Positions 33,629 through 46,781 of a stretch of DNA of 64,000 bases are shown in pieces. Origin of the DNA: Crossaster papposus (lineage: Eukaryota; Echinodermata; Asteroidea; Velatida; Solasteridae); NCBI GenBank assembly GCA_037893245.1, contig JBAIAA010000077.1, positions 704,083 through 768,082 of the forward strand. Reading direction: 5' to 3'. The notes beneath the pieces were generated by a model. The model was not told the DNA's origin, made no database searches, and worked only from the letters and a program-made list of their open reading frames with translations. The first letter of the stretch is position 1; each line of letters begins with the position of its first letter. Both the position numbers and the translations under genes were made by a program.

Positions 33629-35200
33629 ATCATTGTGAAATTAGCCCCAGGTGTTTAATTTCAAAGGATTAGGATACAGTCGGAGTTAGGGATACTCGAC
33701 TGGAATTTCAAAATGTTAATGAATTCAGCATTTCTGATTTGAACTGTCCCTTCAGTACGGTACATTGCCAAGGGTTTCCATACGTCAAGGGTACACCTCA
33801 CATGTGCATGTTGAGATGCAGAAGTTTAACAAGGGAAATCCTTGTAAAAGTTGGCAATGGTTCTCACCGAAATTAATCGGAATTCTTGAAAACCGACTCA
33901 CGCTTTTGTTACCACAATGTTGTATGTAGATCTACAGTACATGTACCGGTACATGTACCGGTACTTAATATTTGAAGAGGTAAATCACTAATTTCACCTT
34001 GTTGACCCAACTCTCATGGACCGTTTACAGTCGGCATAGAAACAATATAAATTCTACAAAGTTTCCAAGCCTAATGGGAACACAAGTCAGAAGTAGTTTT
34101 ATACCAGTAGATGCTGCACAGTGGTTTAAAACCGTATAACCCAGACATGGCCGATTTTCTCGTATCAACAGGAAATATACCGATACAAACAAATTCAAAA
34201 GCGTTTATTTACCATCAAAACATGCTCAAAATTCGTCTGCACATGTTTCTTTTCCTAAACTGATGCCACTGATGCCAACTGAGCTTTTTTCGCCGTATAT
34301 GACTAGCGCCCTCTGTCGACCAATATTCTACAGCTGGCGCTAGTCAGCGTTACTACCGGATTATTCACGTACGTCGACACTCGAGTGATGACTTCGTTCA
34401 TTCCATGGTGATACAAAAAGTGAACCTTAAATATCAGTGTTTTGATTCATTCTTTACGAATTGGAGTTATCAGCTTCCAAATTTTCCTTAAATTTTAAGG
34501 AATTAAAGAGAAACAAGAATCCGCGAACTTTATAATAATGTTGATGTGCGGATTACGCAGGTTATTATTTTAATATTTACTGGGCTATTTTTACAAATAA
34601 AACAATGCTGTGAGTGTGAATCACTGAACACTGTTGAAGAATGTCATCCCTACGTGCTATTTTACAATTGTTCACACAGTTTTCTTTATGAATAAAGAAA
34701 CCCAGAGAGCTCTGTTGTGGAAATTCCTTCATCAGCTTCTTGTCGCTAGCTTCTTGTCGCAGAGCATTAATTAGTCCGTCAAAACTGTTATCAAAACAGT
34801 TGTGACAAACACCTACCGGTACATGTACACAAGGATCACTCCACCCTACATGTAGTTACAATTAAAATCTAGCAAATTCTGTACACAAAGAAACATTTGA
34901 AGCATATTTGAACAATGACCCCTATATGACCTCAGTAATCCAATTAAGAATTGCGTCTTCCCAACCAAGGGCCACTGCAAGATTTATCAAAATCGATACA
35001 TTTTATTTAAAAAACTTAGCCTGTAACACATACCGTACATGTACAGTCCTACAGAAAATACCGTCATACGGATACAGAGTATAGTCACACAGATTGGTGC
35101 TGGCCAGTACACGTGTACGTGTCTACCAAACTTAATTTTATTAGGCGACACAAACATTTTTTATTTATAAAATCAACGGAACAGGAAAGCTGCAATAAGC

Positions 35201-35287
35201 CATTTGCGTGTTAAATTTGAAGAACATGTGCCAAACATGTTGAGCAAGTCAGTGTAACAGATGTTATTCAAATTTAACACGCAAATG
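35201..35287. repeat. Palindrome with about 27-bp arms
   Basis: CATTTGCGTGTTAAATTTGA is inverted as TCAAATTTAACACGCAAATG with the inner bases nearly matching (one mismatch). The spacer is about 33 bp. It lies 280 bp downstream of a Smad2/3 exon, within the intron. Confidence 0.8.
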
Positions 35288-35482
35288 CTTAACGGTGGCA
35301 ATTGTACAAAAACTTAAAAACATAAGAAATTTAATTATGATTTGGATCAATCAAAGGAGATAGTTGACAATGAGCCCCGACCACACTGCACACACATTTC
35401 TAAGGAAGTCAGCAACAGGTACAATAAATGTCACAACTACCAGTAATACACAAATTGAATCTTAATCATTGCCAGGAAGTTA

Positions 35483-35758
<276 letters not shown>

Positions 35759-35794
35759 TTATCATTTACCAATTTAGATCATTTGAAGAGTGCT

Positions 35795-36150
35795 TTGGCC
35801 TCGTGGTCTGGAGCAATGTATTCGTGGTCTACGGGTAATTTAGTAAGTTATGGGTTCGAGTCCAGCCTGGGGTTGTGGTGCGTGTGCCCTTGAGCAATGT
35901 ACATTTGTACTTTGTCAATCTTTGCTTCTCTCTACCCAGGAGTAAATGGGTACCTGTGATGGCAGAGATGGTTATTGTGGTTGATTTAGCTGCCTTGCGC
36001 CAAAATGTCAGCATCCAGCTGTATACTCCCCAGGGAACTGAGATTGTCTTTGGAAGGTTTTGTTAGCCCAATGAGTGGGGTAATAATGATGTAGCGCTTT
36101 GAGAACCTGTCTGGTGGATACATACGCTTTATAAAGCATTATATTAGCTC
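35795..36150 (+). mobile_element. tRNA-derived SINE copy
   Basis: The head has TTTGGCCTCGTGGTCTGGAG and a good B box (GGGTTCGAGTCCAGCCTGGG). The body runs through GTATACTCCCCAGGGAACTG, and the tail (GTAGCGCTTTGAGA, CGCTTTATAAAGCA) matches the copy at 43755-44120 over its length. It inserted in the intron just upstream of the 35.6-kb Smad2/3 exon. Confidence 0.8.
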
Positions 36151-36219
36151 AAGTCAACTCATCAGACTGAGCAAGGTACTTGTACATGTACCGTAACTGC
36201 GCTATCTTCCATTTAACTT

Positions 36220-36300
36220 GGGGGGAAAATTGAACCAAATTCCATGCTTTTATCATTTGATTAAACAATTTTGCACAAATCTGCCTGACTATTAGAGGAA
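36220..36300 (-). repeat. Dispersed repeat family R1, copy 4 (partial)
   Basis: Reverse-strand ATAGTCAGGCAGATTTGTGC and ATCAAATGATAAAAGCATGG match copies 1 to 3. It is short and ends abruptly. Confidence 0.45.
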
Positions 36301-36846
36301 AAAACATGAGTGTTTTCAGTCTGAGTAAAGTTACTGATTTGTGATTTGTGTAGTATTGGTATCTGAACTAATCCATTGTGATTTGTACCCTTCTTTAAAA
36401 AAAATAAAAGGTAAAAAGCGTGCTTCACTGGTTTTTATCAAGGTCACGCGTTATTACCATCTGTGGCAATAGTGAGACAAGAGCAAACCACAAATTAAAT
36501 GTGATGGAATTTCCTGTTTTTGAGACGTTTCCTCCCCCACCAAAAAAAGAAAAAAAGATGGAAGAGATGTAGAAAGTAGCCGATATTGCAACGATCGGAT
36601 TTCACCAATTTTGTCGTTCTTATTTGGTATAGGAAGAAGAATTAACGAGGAGACACTGATCTTAATCTTAAGCAAAACCAGACCAGTGGGGGGATCAACT
36701 TTTAAGGCCCGAGACTTATTCGAGTAGATTATAAGGTTTTTGGGTGTTAGGTTTTTTTGGTTTTGGTTTTGTTTAACCCTACGGTTACCCAATACTACAA
36801 AATACGCGTCTTAGGAAGAGTAACTCCTCCCAACTCGCGACTCGTC

Positions 36847-37554
36847 CTAGGGATCGATTTCACCAAAGTTAAGACACGTTCAACACGTCCTAACTTCCAT
36901 AGCAACACGGCTGAGCTCGTCTTAACTTAAGATCGGTCCGGGGGTCGTCTTATCTCATTAATACGTACCGGTACGTTAACCCTAACTCCCTAGGGTGTGT
37001 GCAAAATCATATTGATTTTGGAGGATTTGGGAGGATTTGGGAGGGTTAAGGTTAATCTGTACATTGTCTGAAAACCATTGCATTTTCTTCTCGTTAAAGA
37101 CAAAAAGTCGGCCTAGAGTTTTAATTTCGAAGAAGAAACAGATTTGATTTGATTTGATTTTGTTTGTTGATATGCGTGTATACATATACATGTAGTTTTA
37201 AAAACTAATTATCTACATTTGTATACGCCAACTATTCGACTTGTTATATAGAATATGCAGAACTACCGTACGTGATTTTACTTCGCAAACTAGTTTTCTG
37301 GTAAAAGTTCGTGTTCTAGCGCGTGCACGCTGGTTTGCGTGGGTTTTTTCAATGACTGTTTCCTCTAGCGGTAAAAAAAACCATGAAACAGCCATCAAAT
37401 TGGTAGTTGCGATGCGTCTTCCATAAGATTGGTTTAGTGAAATCGATCTTAGGACACGTCTTAGCCAAGATTGATCTTTGAGCTACCGGTAGGACTCGTC
37501 CCAAGTCCTAAGATGAGTCATAAAATAAGACAAGTTTAGTTAAATCGGCCCTTG
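36847..37554. mobile_element. Non-autonomous DNA element, CWAGGG ends
   Basis: The left end CTAGGGATCGATTTCACCAA and the right end (TTAGTTAAATCGGCCCTTG) are inverted and similar. The subterminal AAGTTAAGACACG has an inverted partner, AGACAAGTTTAG. A second inverted stretch, GTGAAATCGATCTTAGGACA (37437), suggests an internal or nested copy. No duplication was recognised. Confidence 0.5.
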
Positions 37555-39172
37555 CATTGCAGTCTCATTTTCTCTTTCTTGACATATCACTGATTCAGAG
37601 ATTATTAGTGTTATTTGTTGGTAATGGACTCGGATGTTCATTGTTTCAGTTCTGTTCTTGTGATTGTGGTTTGGTTCCTGTCCTCGCTACCATGGCTACT
37701 GCAAACACAACCTTTGTTTACAATTTTCAAGAGTCAACCAGATCAACTGTGTACAATTTCTGATGTTAACAGTTATCAATACACAGCCTTTTATTTGTAA
37801 AGTGTTAGTTTCAACAGAGCATGAAATGAAGCTTATCAATTTTTTGTTTAACTCGCATTGTAGAGAATTTAACAAATCTCTTGAATGAGTATGCATTTCA
37901 CACATACCCAGATGTACCCTACCAGATTGATAGTTGTTCCATCCTAGCCGTAATGAGCCAATTAGCAGACTTGACTGATCAAATTTAAATACTTCCCCAG
38001 AATGTTTTCAGGAAGCGTGTCCGGATCGGCTTACTTGGACATTTATAATCCTGCAAATTAAAAATGTCCTTTCAACTGCAAGACGCTACACAACTAATTA
38101 GTGTCTCAAGCTTATGCCATAAATATTTTCAAGCATTTCTCAAGGTCTTGAGTGAGGAATTGAAATTTAGAACGTTGGATAACAAGGACAAATGGCACCG
38201 ACGTCTTGGCCCAAAATCCACAGAGCTATGGGCACAATTATATTTGGGGAGCCTATAATCATTCTTACGCAGCCACACGTGATCGAGTCGATGGCACGTA
38301 AAGGCCCCTCTGGCAGCCGGCCATACGACCCATACATGTATCTGACCATGGAGCTTAGCCAAAGATTGGTTTGGAGGACAAAATCAGGATAAAAGTAGGC
38401 CTTTTGTGGACTTCATGGAGTATTTTTGGTTGATACTCAACCATGTCTATTATTGGCCTTATTTGACACGTTCTGTACCCTCAACTAATTAGCTCTTGGG
38501 TGTGAGTAAGATACAAAATATATTCAATGAGATTTAATTGTTCAGTTGTGGGACCAAAAAATAGGAGAAAGTAGGAAAACACTTTAAAGCCTGCTAATGT
38601 TAAAAGCCAAGAGGATATAAAATTCAAACCAACCAACCAACCTTGGCAAGCTCAGTTTTTGTGTAGGTTCGGCATCTGCACTAGTAAGCAACTGGTGTCA
38701 GGTTCGAACCCCTGCTCAAAGCACTGAATGTTACCCTTGCTCTATGAGAGTTGTTTATTGCAAGTACCGGTAAGTGGTACTGTGCATGCCAATGCAATCT
38801 AGCTGCAGTGCATTGGAGAATTCTTTGCATTGCCAGACAATTGATTTTCAAAACTTCTACTGGAGTGCATTGGGCCGGGTGCACTAATGTTCATCAGTAA
38901 AGGCAATAACTTGGCAATAACTTGGTTTTATGAAGGTAGAGTACATGTAATACATGTACACAGTGGACTCATAGCATGGCCAAGTTCAGTTTCCTTTGAC
39001 ATTCCTTGAAGGGATTATTCCATGCAATAAACAGTTGGGTTTTGAGGGGGTGGGTTTTGAGGGGGTGTGTTTTGTTTGGGGGGGTGATATTGAAGTGCAT
39101 TGTAGTACATATAAAAATAAGAGCAAGGGTTAATGTAATAAATTTAATCCAATACTCCAAAAAGTTCCAAAG

Positions 39173-39377
39173 TTAACCAGTTCATTCCGGGATTATTTTA
39201 ACATCACCGAGCCGAGGCGTGGGATTATGTTTTTAACTAAACTCAATCCGAGGCAGGTCCAGGCCAATGGTACCGGGAAGCACATTTCCGGCCTTGCTTG
39301 TGACGTGTTTATGCGTCATCCGTTTTGAATCTAGGGAAAACTTTGCGTGTATACGTCCTCCGGCGCGAACTAGTTAA
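39173..39377 (+). mobile_element. MITE, TTAACCAG family, copy a
   Basis: It begins TTAACCAGTTCATTCCGGGA and ends CGGCGCGAACTAGTTAA. It carries the family blocks CCGAGCCGAGGCGTGGGATT, GGTACCGGGAAGCACATTTC and GTGTTTATGCGTCATCCG. It lies 45 bp beyond the donor of the 39.4-kb Smad2/3 exon, within the intron. Confidence 0.85.
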
Positions 39378-39416
39378 AGAGCAAAAAAAAACAAGTTCGA
39401 TTTGGTCACATTGTCA

Positions 39417-39749
<333 letters not shown>

Positions 39750-41256
39750 TCAATTAATGTACATGTATCCTGTGAAATAATGGCACCTGTGCTAACATTT
39801 TCAATTTTGTTTCAATTTCAAATGGTGGTTAGCAGACCATTGTTAAAAATTGATTCCACTTTGCTTAACAATAACAGCACACCAAATGCCATGATTTCAC
39901 AGGATGTTTAATACTACCATTCACTTTACACTCAAGTAAGGCGTTTCAAAATAATTTTGGTAGTTCTGTTTTTTGTATGTTTGCAAATGTTGTATTTTCG
40001 CATTTCTTATCAATTTATCTGTTTATATCTTTGGGTCAGGTCGGTTCAATTTTTTTATCATTTCAGTTGGGTCATGTCGGTTTCATTTTTTTTCTTGCAT
40101 TTTTTGGTCAGGCCGGTTTAGCAATCTTTTGTAAAAAAAAACGAAATACAAAACAAAACAAAACAGTTTGAAAATGTATGTGGGGCAATAATTGCGGGAT
40201 CCTGTGCCCGCTAACGCACACTTACACGTACATTGTACATACATGTATGGCATCATCCCAGCGCGTGCATGTTGTGTGCCGTCTTTTATAAATTACCAGC
40301 CCGTAACACATGCAGATCCCCAACATTTTTTAATAACACAACCTGCTGTGGGTAATTTCTGGCACAAACATCAGACACGATGTTCGTAAAAATATAGGAC
40401 ATTAGCCCAAGCTAAACATACAGGTTTTTCGGGGTTCGGTTCTGTTTTTGTCGGTTTGGGTGAGGTTTTTTTTCCTGATTTTTTGTGTCTGGTCCGGTCG
40501 GTTTGGGGAGTTCAGATCGGTTTCAGTTTGGTTTCGGTTCGGTTTTGGTTATTATCTTTCACATTTTGGGTTGGTTTGGTCTGACCAACCCAAACCAATA
40601 TGCACATTATTAGCAAGGGAAATGGGTGGATGACCCTCAGTCACCAACCTATAAAAATGGCAGAGCAGACGTCAAACGTGGCCATGGGTATAAATAAAAT
40701 CTCAGCGGTTTCCCCTCATTGATACAGCACCCGGCCCTCCGAGAGGAAGGGTGCCAGACAGATTTGGCCCAAAGGTCTTTTACCTTTTATCCCTTGAGGA
40801 TGTCTTCTTTCAAAAAATAGTGTCTAGTGTCCCAAGTCTGAACCAAGGACGAAAACGTGATTGATTGCGTACTCAAATTATAAGGGGGAAGGGGTGGGAA
40901 GGGGTCACGGAGGTCAAAATTCATTCTACAAATTCTTACTGAATAAGTGACAATTATGTACAAAATATACAGTTAAAAAAAAGAATACTGGTGAAAAGTG
41001 ACAGAAATATTTATTCTCACTTTTTTTAGAATACATGTACATGTACCGGTACATCTGATTGAAAAATAAGGGGAAGGTAGTGTACAAGTATACTGTATCA
41101 CCTCATGTTTTGGGTTGGTTTTTTTTAAACAAAATTCTTGAGGGCATGGAGGAGGGTTCTTGGCAATGAGTGGGAAACTTTGGCAAAAACATGTTTGGCA
41201 AACACATGTATGCCAATTTTTTTTAGAATGCAATTATTTAGAAAAGATTACTTTTT

Positions 41257-41490
41257 TACCCAGTTTGCGTTGGATGCCGTGTAGGTATACACAAAGTTTT
41301 TCCGGGATTCAAAACGGACGACGGATAAACACGTCACAAGCTAGGCCGGAAAAATATGTCAGCGACCGGCTCCCAGCGAGCAAGACTCGTGCGCTAAAGT
41401 ACCGGTACATGACACGAACCAACAGTTGCCGGCCTGGATTGCGGGAAAAACTATCCCACGCATGTCAAAATAATCCCAGCACCAACTGAT
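41257..41490 (-). mobile_element. MITE, TTAACCAG family, copy f (eroded)
   Basis: Internal family words are recognisable (TTCAAAACGGACGACGGATA, AACACGTCACAAGC, AAAATAATCCCAGC), but the ends have decayed to CCCAGTTTGCG and CACCAACTG. It ends 60 bp from the linker exon of Smad2/3. Confidence 0.65.
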
Positions 41491-41549
41491 AAAACTTTTC
41501 CCTTTATATAGAGCAGTAAGAAATCTCCGACGGTGGCAGTCTTGCTTAC

Positions 41550-41624
41550 TTTGTGATGTTGATGTGTCGATGCTGGCTTCACTGGTATCCATCTCCTCAT
41601 TATGGTGACTAGGAGAAGGATTTT
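41550..41624 (-). CDS. Smad2/3: Smad2/3 exon (linker region)
   Basis: A CCCTGCAG acceptor precedes 41624 and a strong ACAAA/GTAAGC donor follows 41550, giving 75 nt in phase 1 to phase 1. The 24 complete codons read NPSPSHHNEEMDTSEASIDT and then STSQ, a Ser/Thr/acid-rich linker that includes one S-P site. In Smad2/3 the linker carries kinase sites that tune turnover. The last A joins CT of the next exon to make threonine. The sequence itself is not conserved. The call rests on splice sites, phase and position immediately upstream of the MH2 exons. Confidence 0.75.
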
Positions 41625-42183
41625 CTGCAGGGAAACCAGAAAACAAAAAGATACAAAAAAAATTTATTACTTAAATAACAGCATTAAATGTCACTAAAGG
41701 TAACATGCGAGAACCTATTGTAAAGGTACATGTAATATAAAACATTTACTTTTGCTTGAATCTTTGGGTAGATTTGAGGATAAGTATTTTTTACCAACTG
41801 TTACACTGACCTCTTCCATATAGATGCTGGAAAACCAAGAAAGAAATGCGGTTCTTGTAGTCTGGTTCCCTGACCCTACTTCAGATGAAACAGTGCATTT
41901 TATAGCCATCAGGGTTATTGTCAGGCAAGGAAACCAGACTTGTGAACACCTATTCATACCGGTAGATGTGTAACCAATTGCAAACAAAAAAGTGGACTCA
42001 CTAAAATTGGTAGCAGTATTACTATTTGAAATTGTTGACCACCATTGGACATATTTCATTTTTCTTGAAAATGACAGTGCTCACCAAGATTTCACAAAAT
42101 GCTTGAGACTATTATTCACAAACAGTCAAGTGAGATATTTTCATATTTATTTTTTTTTGCAAATGTTGTTTGTTATCTTTAAG

Positions 42184-42310
42184 GAGTTTGCGTCGGATGA
42201 CGTGTATACACGCGATTTCCTGAATTTGAAACGGTTGATGGATAAACACGTCACGAGCGAGGCCGAAAATACGGTACAAACTCGCAGCGAGCAAGGCCGG
42301 AAATATAGAA
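42184..42310 (-). mobile_element. MITE, TTAACCAG family, copy g (half)
   Basis: One half only: GAGTTTGCGTCGGATGACGT, GATAAACACGTCACGAGC and GAGCAAGGCCGGAAATA. The other half is missing. Confidence 0.6.
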
Positions 42311-42334
42311 TGCCAAACACAGAAATGAACCGGT

Positions 42335-42652
42335 AGAATGCCATGGCCGAGTGGTTACGGTGTTTGACTCATGTACATGTATGTACTGTACGATGGTACG
42401 TGGGTTCAAACACTGCCAGGAACATGGTGTTTGTACCCTTGGGCAAGACACTTGAACACAGTACAATTGCCTCTCTCCACCCTAGAGTATAAATGCGTAC
42501 TTGTGAGGGTCGAGGCCGATTAAGCACCTACAAAATGCTACCGCGTGGTCCAGGGCCTGATTAACGGGTAATAATTGTAAAGTGCTTTGAGATCGTTGAT
42601 ACGATGGAAAGTACTATACAAGCACGGTTATTATTATTATTAAATATATGGC
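42335..42652 (+). mobile_element. tRNA-derived SINE with (ATT)n tail
   Basis: The head GCCATGGCCGAGTGGTTACG is a tRNA-Leu/Ser-type A box, and GTGGGTTCAAACACTGCC is a degenerate B box. An ACATGTAC run sits between them. The body has CTTGGGCAAGACACTTGAAC. The tail GTAAAGTGCTTTGAGATCG leads to CTATACAAGCACGG and (TTA)n, with a small hairpin (ATCG...CGAT). Confidence 0.85.
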
Positions 42653-42894
42653 TGTGTTACCCGCAGATGCTGGCCTGAACCCGAACGATGTTCGTGAAAA
42701 ACAATCCGGCCCCTGGGCCCAGTCAATCAAAACAATTCTAGTGCAATCTAGTTACATGTAAATTGACACGTACATGTATGTACTGTACATGTACCAGTAG
42801 TGTATCAGTACGTTTACTTTGTTTACGGTACTGGTACATCACTCATTGAAACTGCATAATGGGGATTGGGCATTTTCACACGCACTCTAAAGTA

Positions 42895-43400
42895 ACCTCA
42901 AGACACGAGTTCATTAACGGGTCATAACATGTACGGTACATACATACATGTACATGTACCTACATGCACATTGTACCGGTACATGTGTATGTACCGGTAT
43001 GTATCTCACTTTATCACACGTGCATGTACGGTACATTCCAGAACATGTACTGGTCTGACACAGCAAAGATAAAAACACTGCCTCAAGAAAGCATGACTGA
43101 CTCAAATTCTGTGAAACTTTTACTGGTACAATGTAAGCAGTGTTCTCCATGGTAGAGAGGCGGACACTGATATCATGCCAGGAGCTCAAAAGTCACTTTA
43201 ATTAGGAGCAAAGATCTTTTTTGGGGGGTGAAGGGTGTAATGTGTACAAACAAATACATTTGTTATACCATGGTGAGATACATGTACATGTACATACATG
43301 TACGATTGGTCGATAACTGGTCACATGGTTAGTTACTCCAAAAGTGATGTACTGTACATGTACCCGGGGTACATGTACATCACTCCGTGGAGTACAGTAC
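42895..43400. repeat. Dense ACATGTAC/ACCGGT cluster
   Basis: Within about 500 bp the palindromic words ACATGTAC, TACATGTA, GTACGGTACAT and TACCGGTA occur repeatedly in irregular order. Two copies of a near-palindrome (GGGGTACATGTACATCACTC; GAGTACAGTACCCCGTGGAG) lie at 43345-43412. There is no fixed unit length, so this is not a simple microsatellite. Confidence 0.8.
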
Positions 43401-43754
43401 CCCGTGGAGTACATTACATTGATCGTTCTCTGTGTTTAGAAGCAGATCGTGAGAAAGGTTTCATTTTTGCTGGTACTACGTGAACCACTAATACGCACGT
43501 ATCGTAGGAAACAGTTAAAGCATACAAATTTGGAAAAAGTTCCGTTGCTGCCATTACCTGATTACTGTTTGTTTCGTCTGCCCTTTTTACGTTTCAACAC
43601 CGTTAGTTAATTATGACAAATGACAACAGGTCGCCTACAAAAAAAAAAGTTTCTTTGTCGATCCAATGAAAAGATCTAAATTTCGAGCAGGGCAGCATTG
43701 TCACTGGTCACTGTACCGTTGCTATGTACATGTACATGGCTATGGTAATCACAG

Positions 43755-44120
43755 ACAGTGCCGTGGCATCGTAGTCTGGAGCATTTAATTTGTAATTATA
43801 ACGGTAGGTAAAGCTGCAGGTTGTGGGTTCGAGTCCGGCCTGGGACTACGATGCGTATGCCCTTCGGCAAGACATTTTGTCACTCATTGCTTTTCTCCAC
43901 TCAGGAGTAAATGAGTACAAATGATTGTGATTGATTTACCGGTAGCTGCCTTGTGCCGAAATGGCAGCATCAAGCTGTATACTCCCCAGGGAGCTGAGAT
44001 AGCATTTGGAATGTTTCGTGGGTACAATGACCGGGGTAATAATGTGAAGCGCTTTAAGACCGTACATGTACACGTACATGTAGGTGATAAAGCGCTACAT
44101 TGTAAGCACCGCATATAACC
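43755..44120 (+). mobile_element. tRNA-derived SINE copy
   Basis: The B box is GGGTTCGAGTCCGGCCTGGG. The body includes CAAGCTGTATACTCCCCAGG and the tail GTGAAGCGCTTTAAGACCG, then AAAGCGCTACATTG. It matches the copy at 35795-36150 across its length. A TACATGTAC run has expanded inside the tail (44063-44084). Confidence 0.8.
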
Positions 44121-44619
44121 GTTTTCTTTTTAAGAAATCCCACTCAAATAACGAGCTTCCTGATCGTATGCAACCTTTCAAAATGCTTCATGTTGAGGGA
44201 TGAAACATTTAACCAGGTGCTCAAACAAGATCAACGAGACAAATACATGCAGTTAGAATCCGGCAAAAAAACGAAGGAAACATGGGATTGGGAGCGACAT
44301 GACTTCTGTGGCAGCAGCTCTGTGGCAGCAGCTCTGTAGCACCAGTCATAATCATCAACATCGTCAACTTGGCCATAAGATGCAGTATACACACCAAGGT
44401 ACAACCTTGAACCCTTTCTGAATTCTCTGGAAGGGGCCCGGGTTGATGGCCCTAAAAAGTACAAAGAATTACACAGTATACATTGAACAATGTACATTTG
44501 TACAGTATACAGTACACTGTATGCCGGTACTGAAGGGGTATGTCATTAATGAAATAGTGTAGGAACTGAAATGTTTCTTGCAGAAATTCTGTATCTCAGT
44601 GGAATTAGCGTGGTCTTAT

Positions 44620-44915
44620 GTACGAGCCTCCACCTACATGTACATGTAGTTATGGGGACAGGCTCTTTTGTTTGGAAAATACAGACCGAGTAGTGGGGAC
44701 ATTTTTGAGTCCCCATAGCGCGTTGGGTTTCAGTAACTTAGGTAGAACAAGGGAAAATTGGGTTAGGGTTTAATGAAAGAAAATGAAGAAGAGGACAAAT
44801 TAGGGTGATGCTGACAATTTTTGAATTTTAGAGTGTTCTGAGTTTGAGATTAGAGAGATTTCAGTTTACACACAAACCCTATGGGTTGTCCCCATAACAC
44901 AATGTACCAAAAGAA
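44620..44915. repeat. Dispersed repeat family R2, copy 1
   Basis: Shares with 58095-58355 the ordered words AGCCTCCAC, TACATGTACATGTAGTT, TAATGAAAGAAAATG, GACAAATTAGG, TTCTGAGTTTGAG and TGTCCCCATAAC. No terminal repeats or coding frame. Class unknown. Confidence 0.65.
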
Positions 44916-45718
44916 TGGGTGGGTCTTTCCGAGATAATAGGGGTATTTGACATAAATTACACGGAGGTGAACAAAATCAAGTACCCGGTACATTGTACTA
45001 TTACAAAGTATGTAGTTGGTTTGACATTCATTTCCTCACATTATTTACTCTAAATACCAAATAGTATCAAACTGATCAGGAAAAGATAAGGTTTTACTCA
45101 ACAAAAATGTACAGGTACAGTTTGTCAAAGTTCCAGATCATGCCGGATAATGCTACGGACGGAGACAGAAACAGACACACGTAGGGAAATGGGTCACGCC
45201 ATGAAGTTTGGGCAATTGTACTGCAGTGCTGATCAGACATTTCTAATCAAGTTTTTTGTATTAAATGTTCCATGCATATGAATATTTGTTGTCTCAAAAT
45301 GAACAATAACTGAAGTTAAATTCGGTCAAAAACTTATATATTTTGTTATCAGTAGTGTCCATCACCACTTCTCACTCAAAAATGTGACATTAAAGTTTAT
45401 TTTATAAGTCGGTATTTCTTCACCCACACTAATTTATACCAGACACACAGTCATTTTCATCACATCAAACAAGTTTGTTCTATAGCACCGCAAAAATACA
45501 ACAAACTCTATACTAAACGTGGTATCCATAAAATGGTCATTTGTACATGTAGCATCGGGAATGCAGTTGAATGAATGGACCAGGGTTAATTGAACATTCA
45601 CTAATTAATTTGCCGGAATAAAACTCAAGAAATGTTTGATAAAGTGACAATAAAATTCCTTCACCAAAATTGTATGATTTTGTCAGATGAATGAGAAGCT
45701 TCGTGATGGTGTCCAATG

Positions 45719-45963
45719 TTAACCAGTTTGCGCCGTTATTATTTTCACCTCACCGAGCCGAGGCGCGGAATCATTTTTAACGAAACTCGATCCGAGGCGG
45801 GTTCAGGCCGATGGTACCGGGAAGCACGTACACCCACGCATTTCCGGCCTTGCTCGCTGCCGACAGATATTTCCGGCCTTGTTCGTAATGTGTTTATGCG
45901 TCATCCTTTTGAATCTGGGGAAAACTTTGTGTGTCTATACGTCCTCCGGCGCGAACTGGTTAA
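45719..45963 (+). mobile_element. MITE, TTAACCAG family, copy b
   Basis: TTAACCAGTTTGCGCCG at the left and CGGCGCGAACTGGTTAA at the right. The internal blocks match copy a (CCGAGCCGAGGCGCGGAATC, GGTACCGGGAAGCACGTACA). The LINE endonuclease frame begins immediately after it, so it may sit inside the 5' part of that LINE. Confidence 0.9.
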
Positions 45964-46328
45964 CGAAATGGTACAAAGGGCGACAGTCGTGATGGTCCTG
46001 TATTGGCAGAAATACAACACACCCTCCCAGATTACCGCCTCTTGAAACTTGCGCGTAAAAGGAAGTCCGGAGGAGGCATTTGCATCATCCTGTACAAGGA
46101 CTACAAGACCGCTTGAAAGCCCCACTCCTTCCTAACGTTTGAATGCTTAAAGGTCACTTTTAACTCTCCTAGGCACGACTCACTCACACTTGTAACAATT
46201 TACAGGCCACCCAAATCACAAAGTTTTTCGCCGAGTTCTCGCAGCTCCTTGAAACTTCCAATCTCCTCACAAGTCATGTTGTAATTTGTGGTGATTTCAA
46301 GATCCACCTTGAATGTCCAATGCATCCT
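45964..46328 (+). pseudogene. CR1/L2-type LINE, endonuclease fragment (5' part of nested LINE)
   Basis: Frames on the + strand give PVLAEIQHTLPDYRLLKLAR, GGGICIILYKDY, LTLVTIYRPPK and VICGDFKIHLE. The last is the GDFN-type block of an AP-like LINE endonuclease (N replaced by K). Frameshifts and one stop are present. The coding sequence is cut at 46328 by a MITE and resumes after the Tc1-like element at 48764. Confidence 0.85.
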
Positions 46329-46574
46329 TTAACCAGTTCGCGCAGGAGGACGTACATGTATACACGCAAAGTTTTCCCCAGATTCAAAACCGATGATGCA
46401 TAAACACGTCACGAGCAAGGCCGGAAATGTCTGTCAGCAGCGAGCAAGGCTGGAAATGCGTGGGTGTGCTTCCCAGTACAATCGGCTTGAACCCGCCTCT
46501 GATCGAGTTTCGTTAAAAATAATCCCACGCCTCGGCTCAGTGATGTTAAAATAATCCCGGCGCGAACTGGTTAA
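46329..46574 (-). mobile_element. MITE, TTAACCAG family, copy c (in LINE)
   Basis: TTAACCAGTTCGCGCAGGAG at the left and CGGCGCGAACTGGTTAA at the right, with interior in the opposite orientation to copies a and b. It interrupts the LINE endonuclease. Removing it with one TTAA leaves the LINE codons in register, which shows that TTAA is the target duplication. Confidence 0.92.
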
Positions 46575-46781
46575 CTAGAACTATACTGAAACGCATAAGA
46601 AACTTACCACTTGTTTAAAATGTCATGAAATTGTAACAGTTGAAAATAAAACAAACCAACAATTGCTAAAATGAAACATTGGCATTTTATTGATGACATG
46701 TCAAGTTTTTGACCAAGATACACCATCTCATCAGTTTGTTCTACAGTAAAGAACAGAAGAGGGTGCAATGTCAGTTCCCCT

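Noticed and set aside
38670-38740. tRNA-like B box (AGGTTCGAACCCCT)
   Set aside because: No convincing A box or acceptor stem; could be a decayed SINE head, but too little remains.
44330-44450. Candidate Smad2/3 upstream exon on the - strand after a TTTTTAG acceptor
   Set aside because: The product (GPSTRAPSREFRKGS...) matches no Smad MH1 or linker block, and no phase-1 donor was found.
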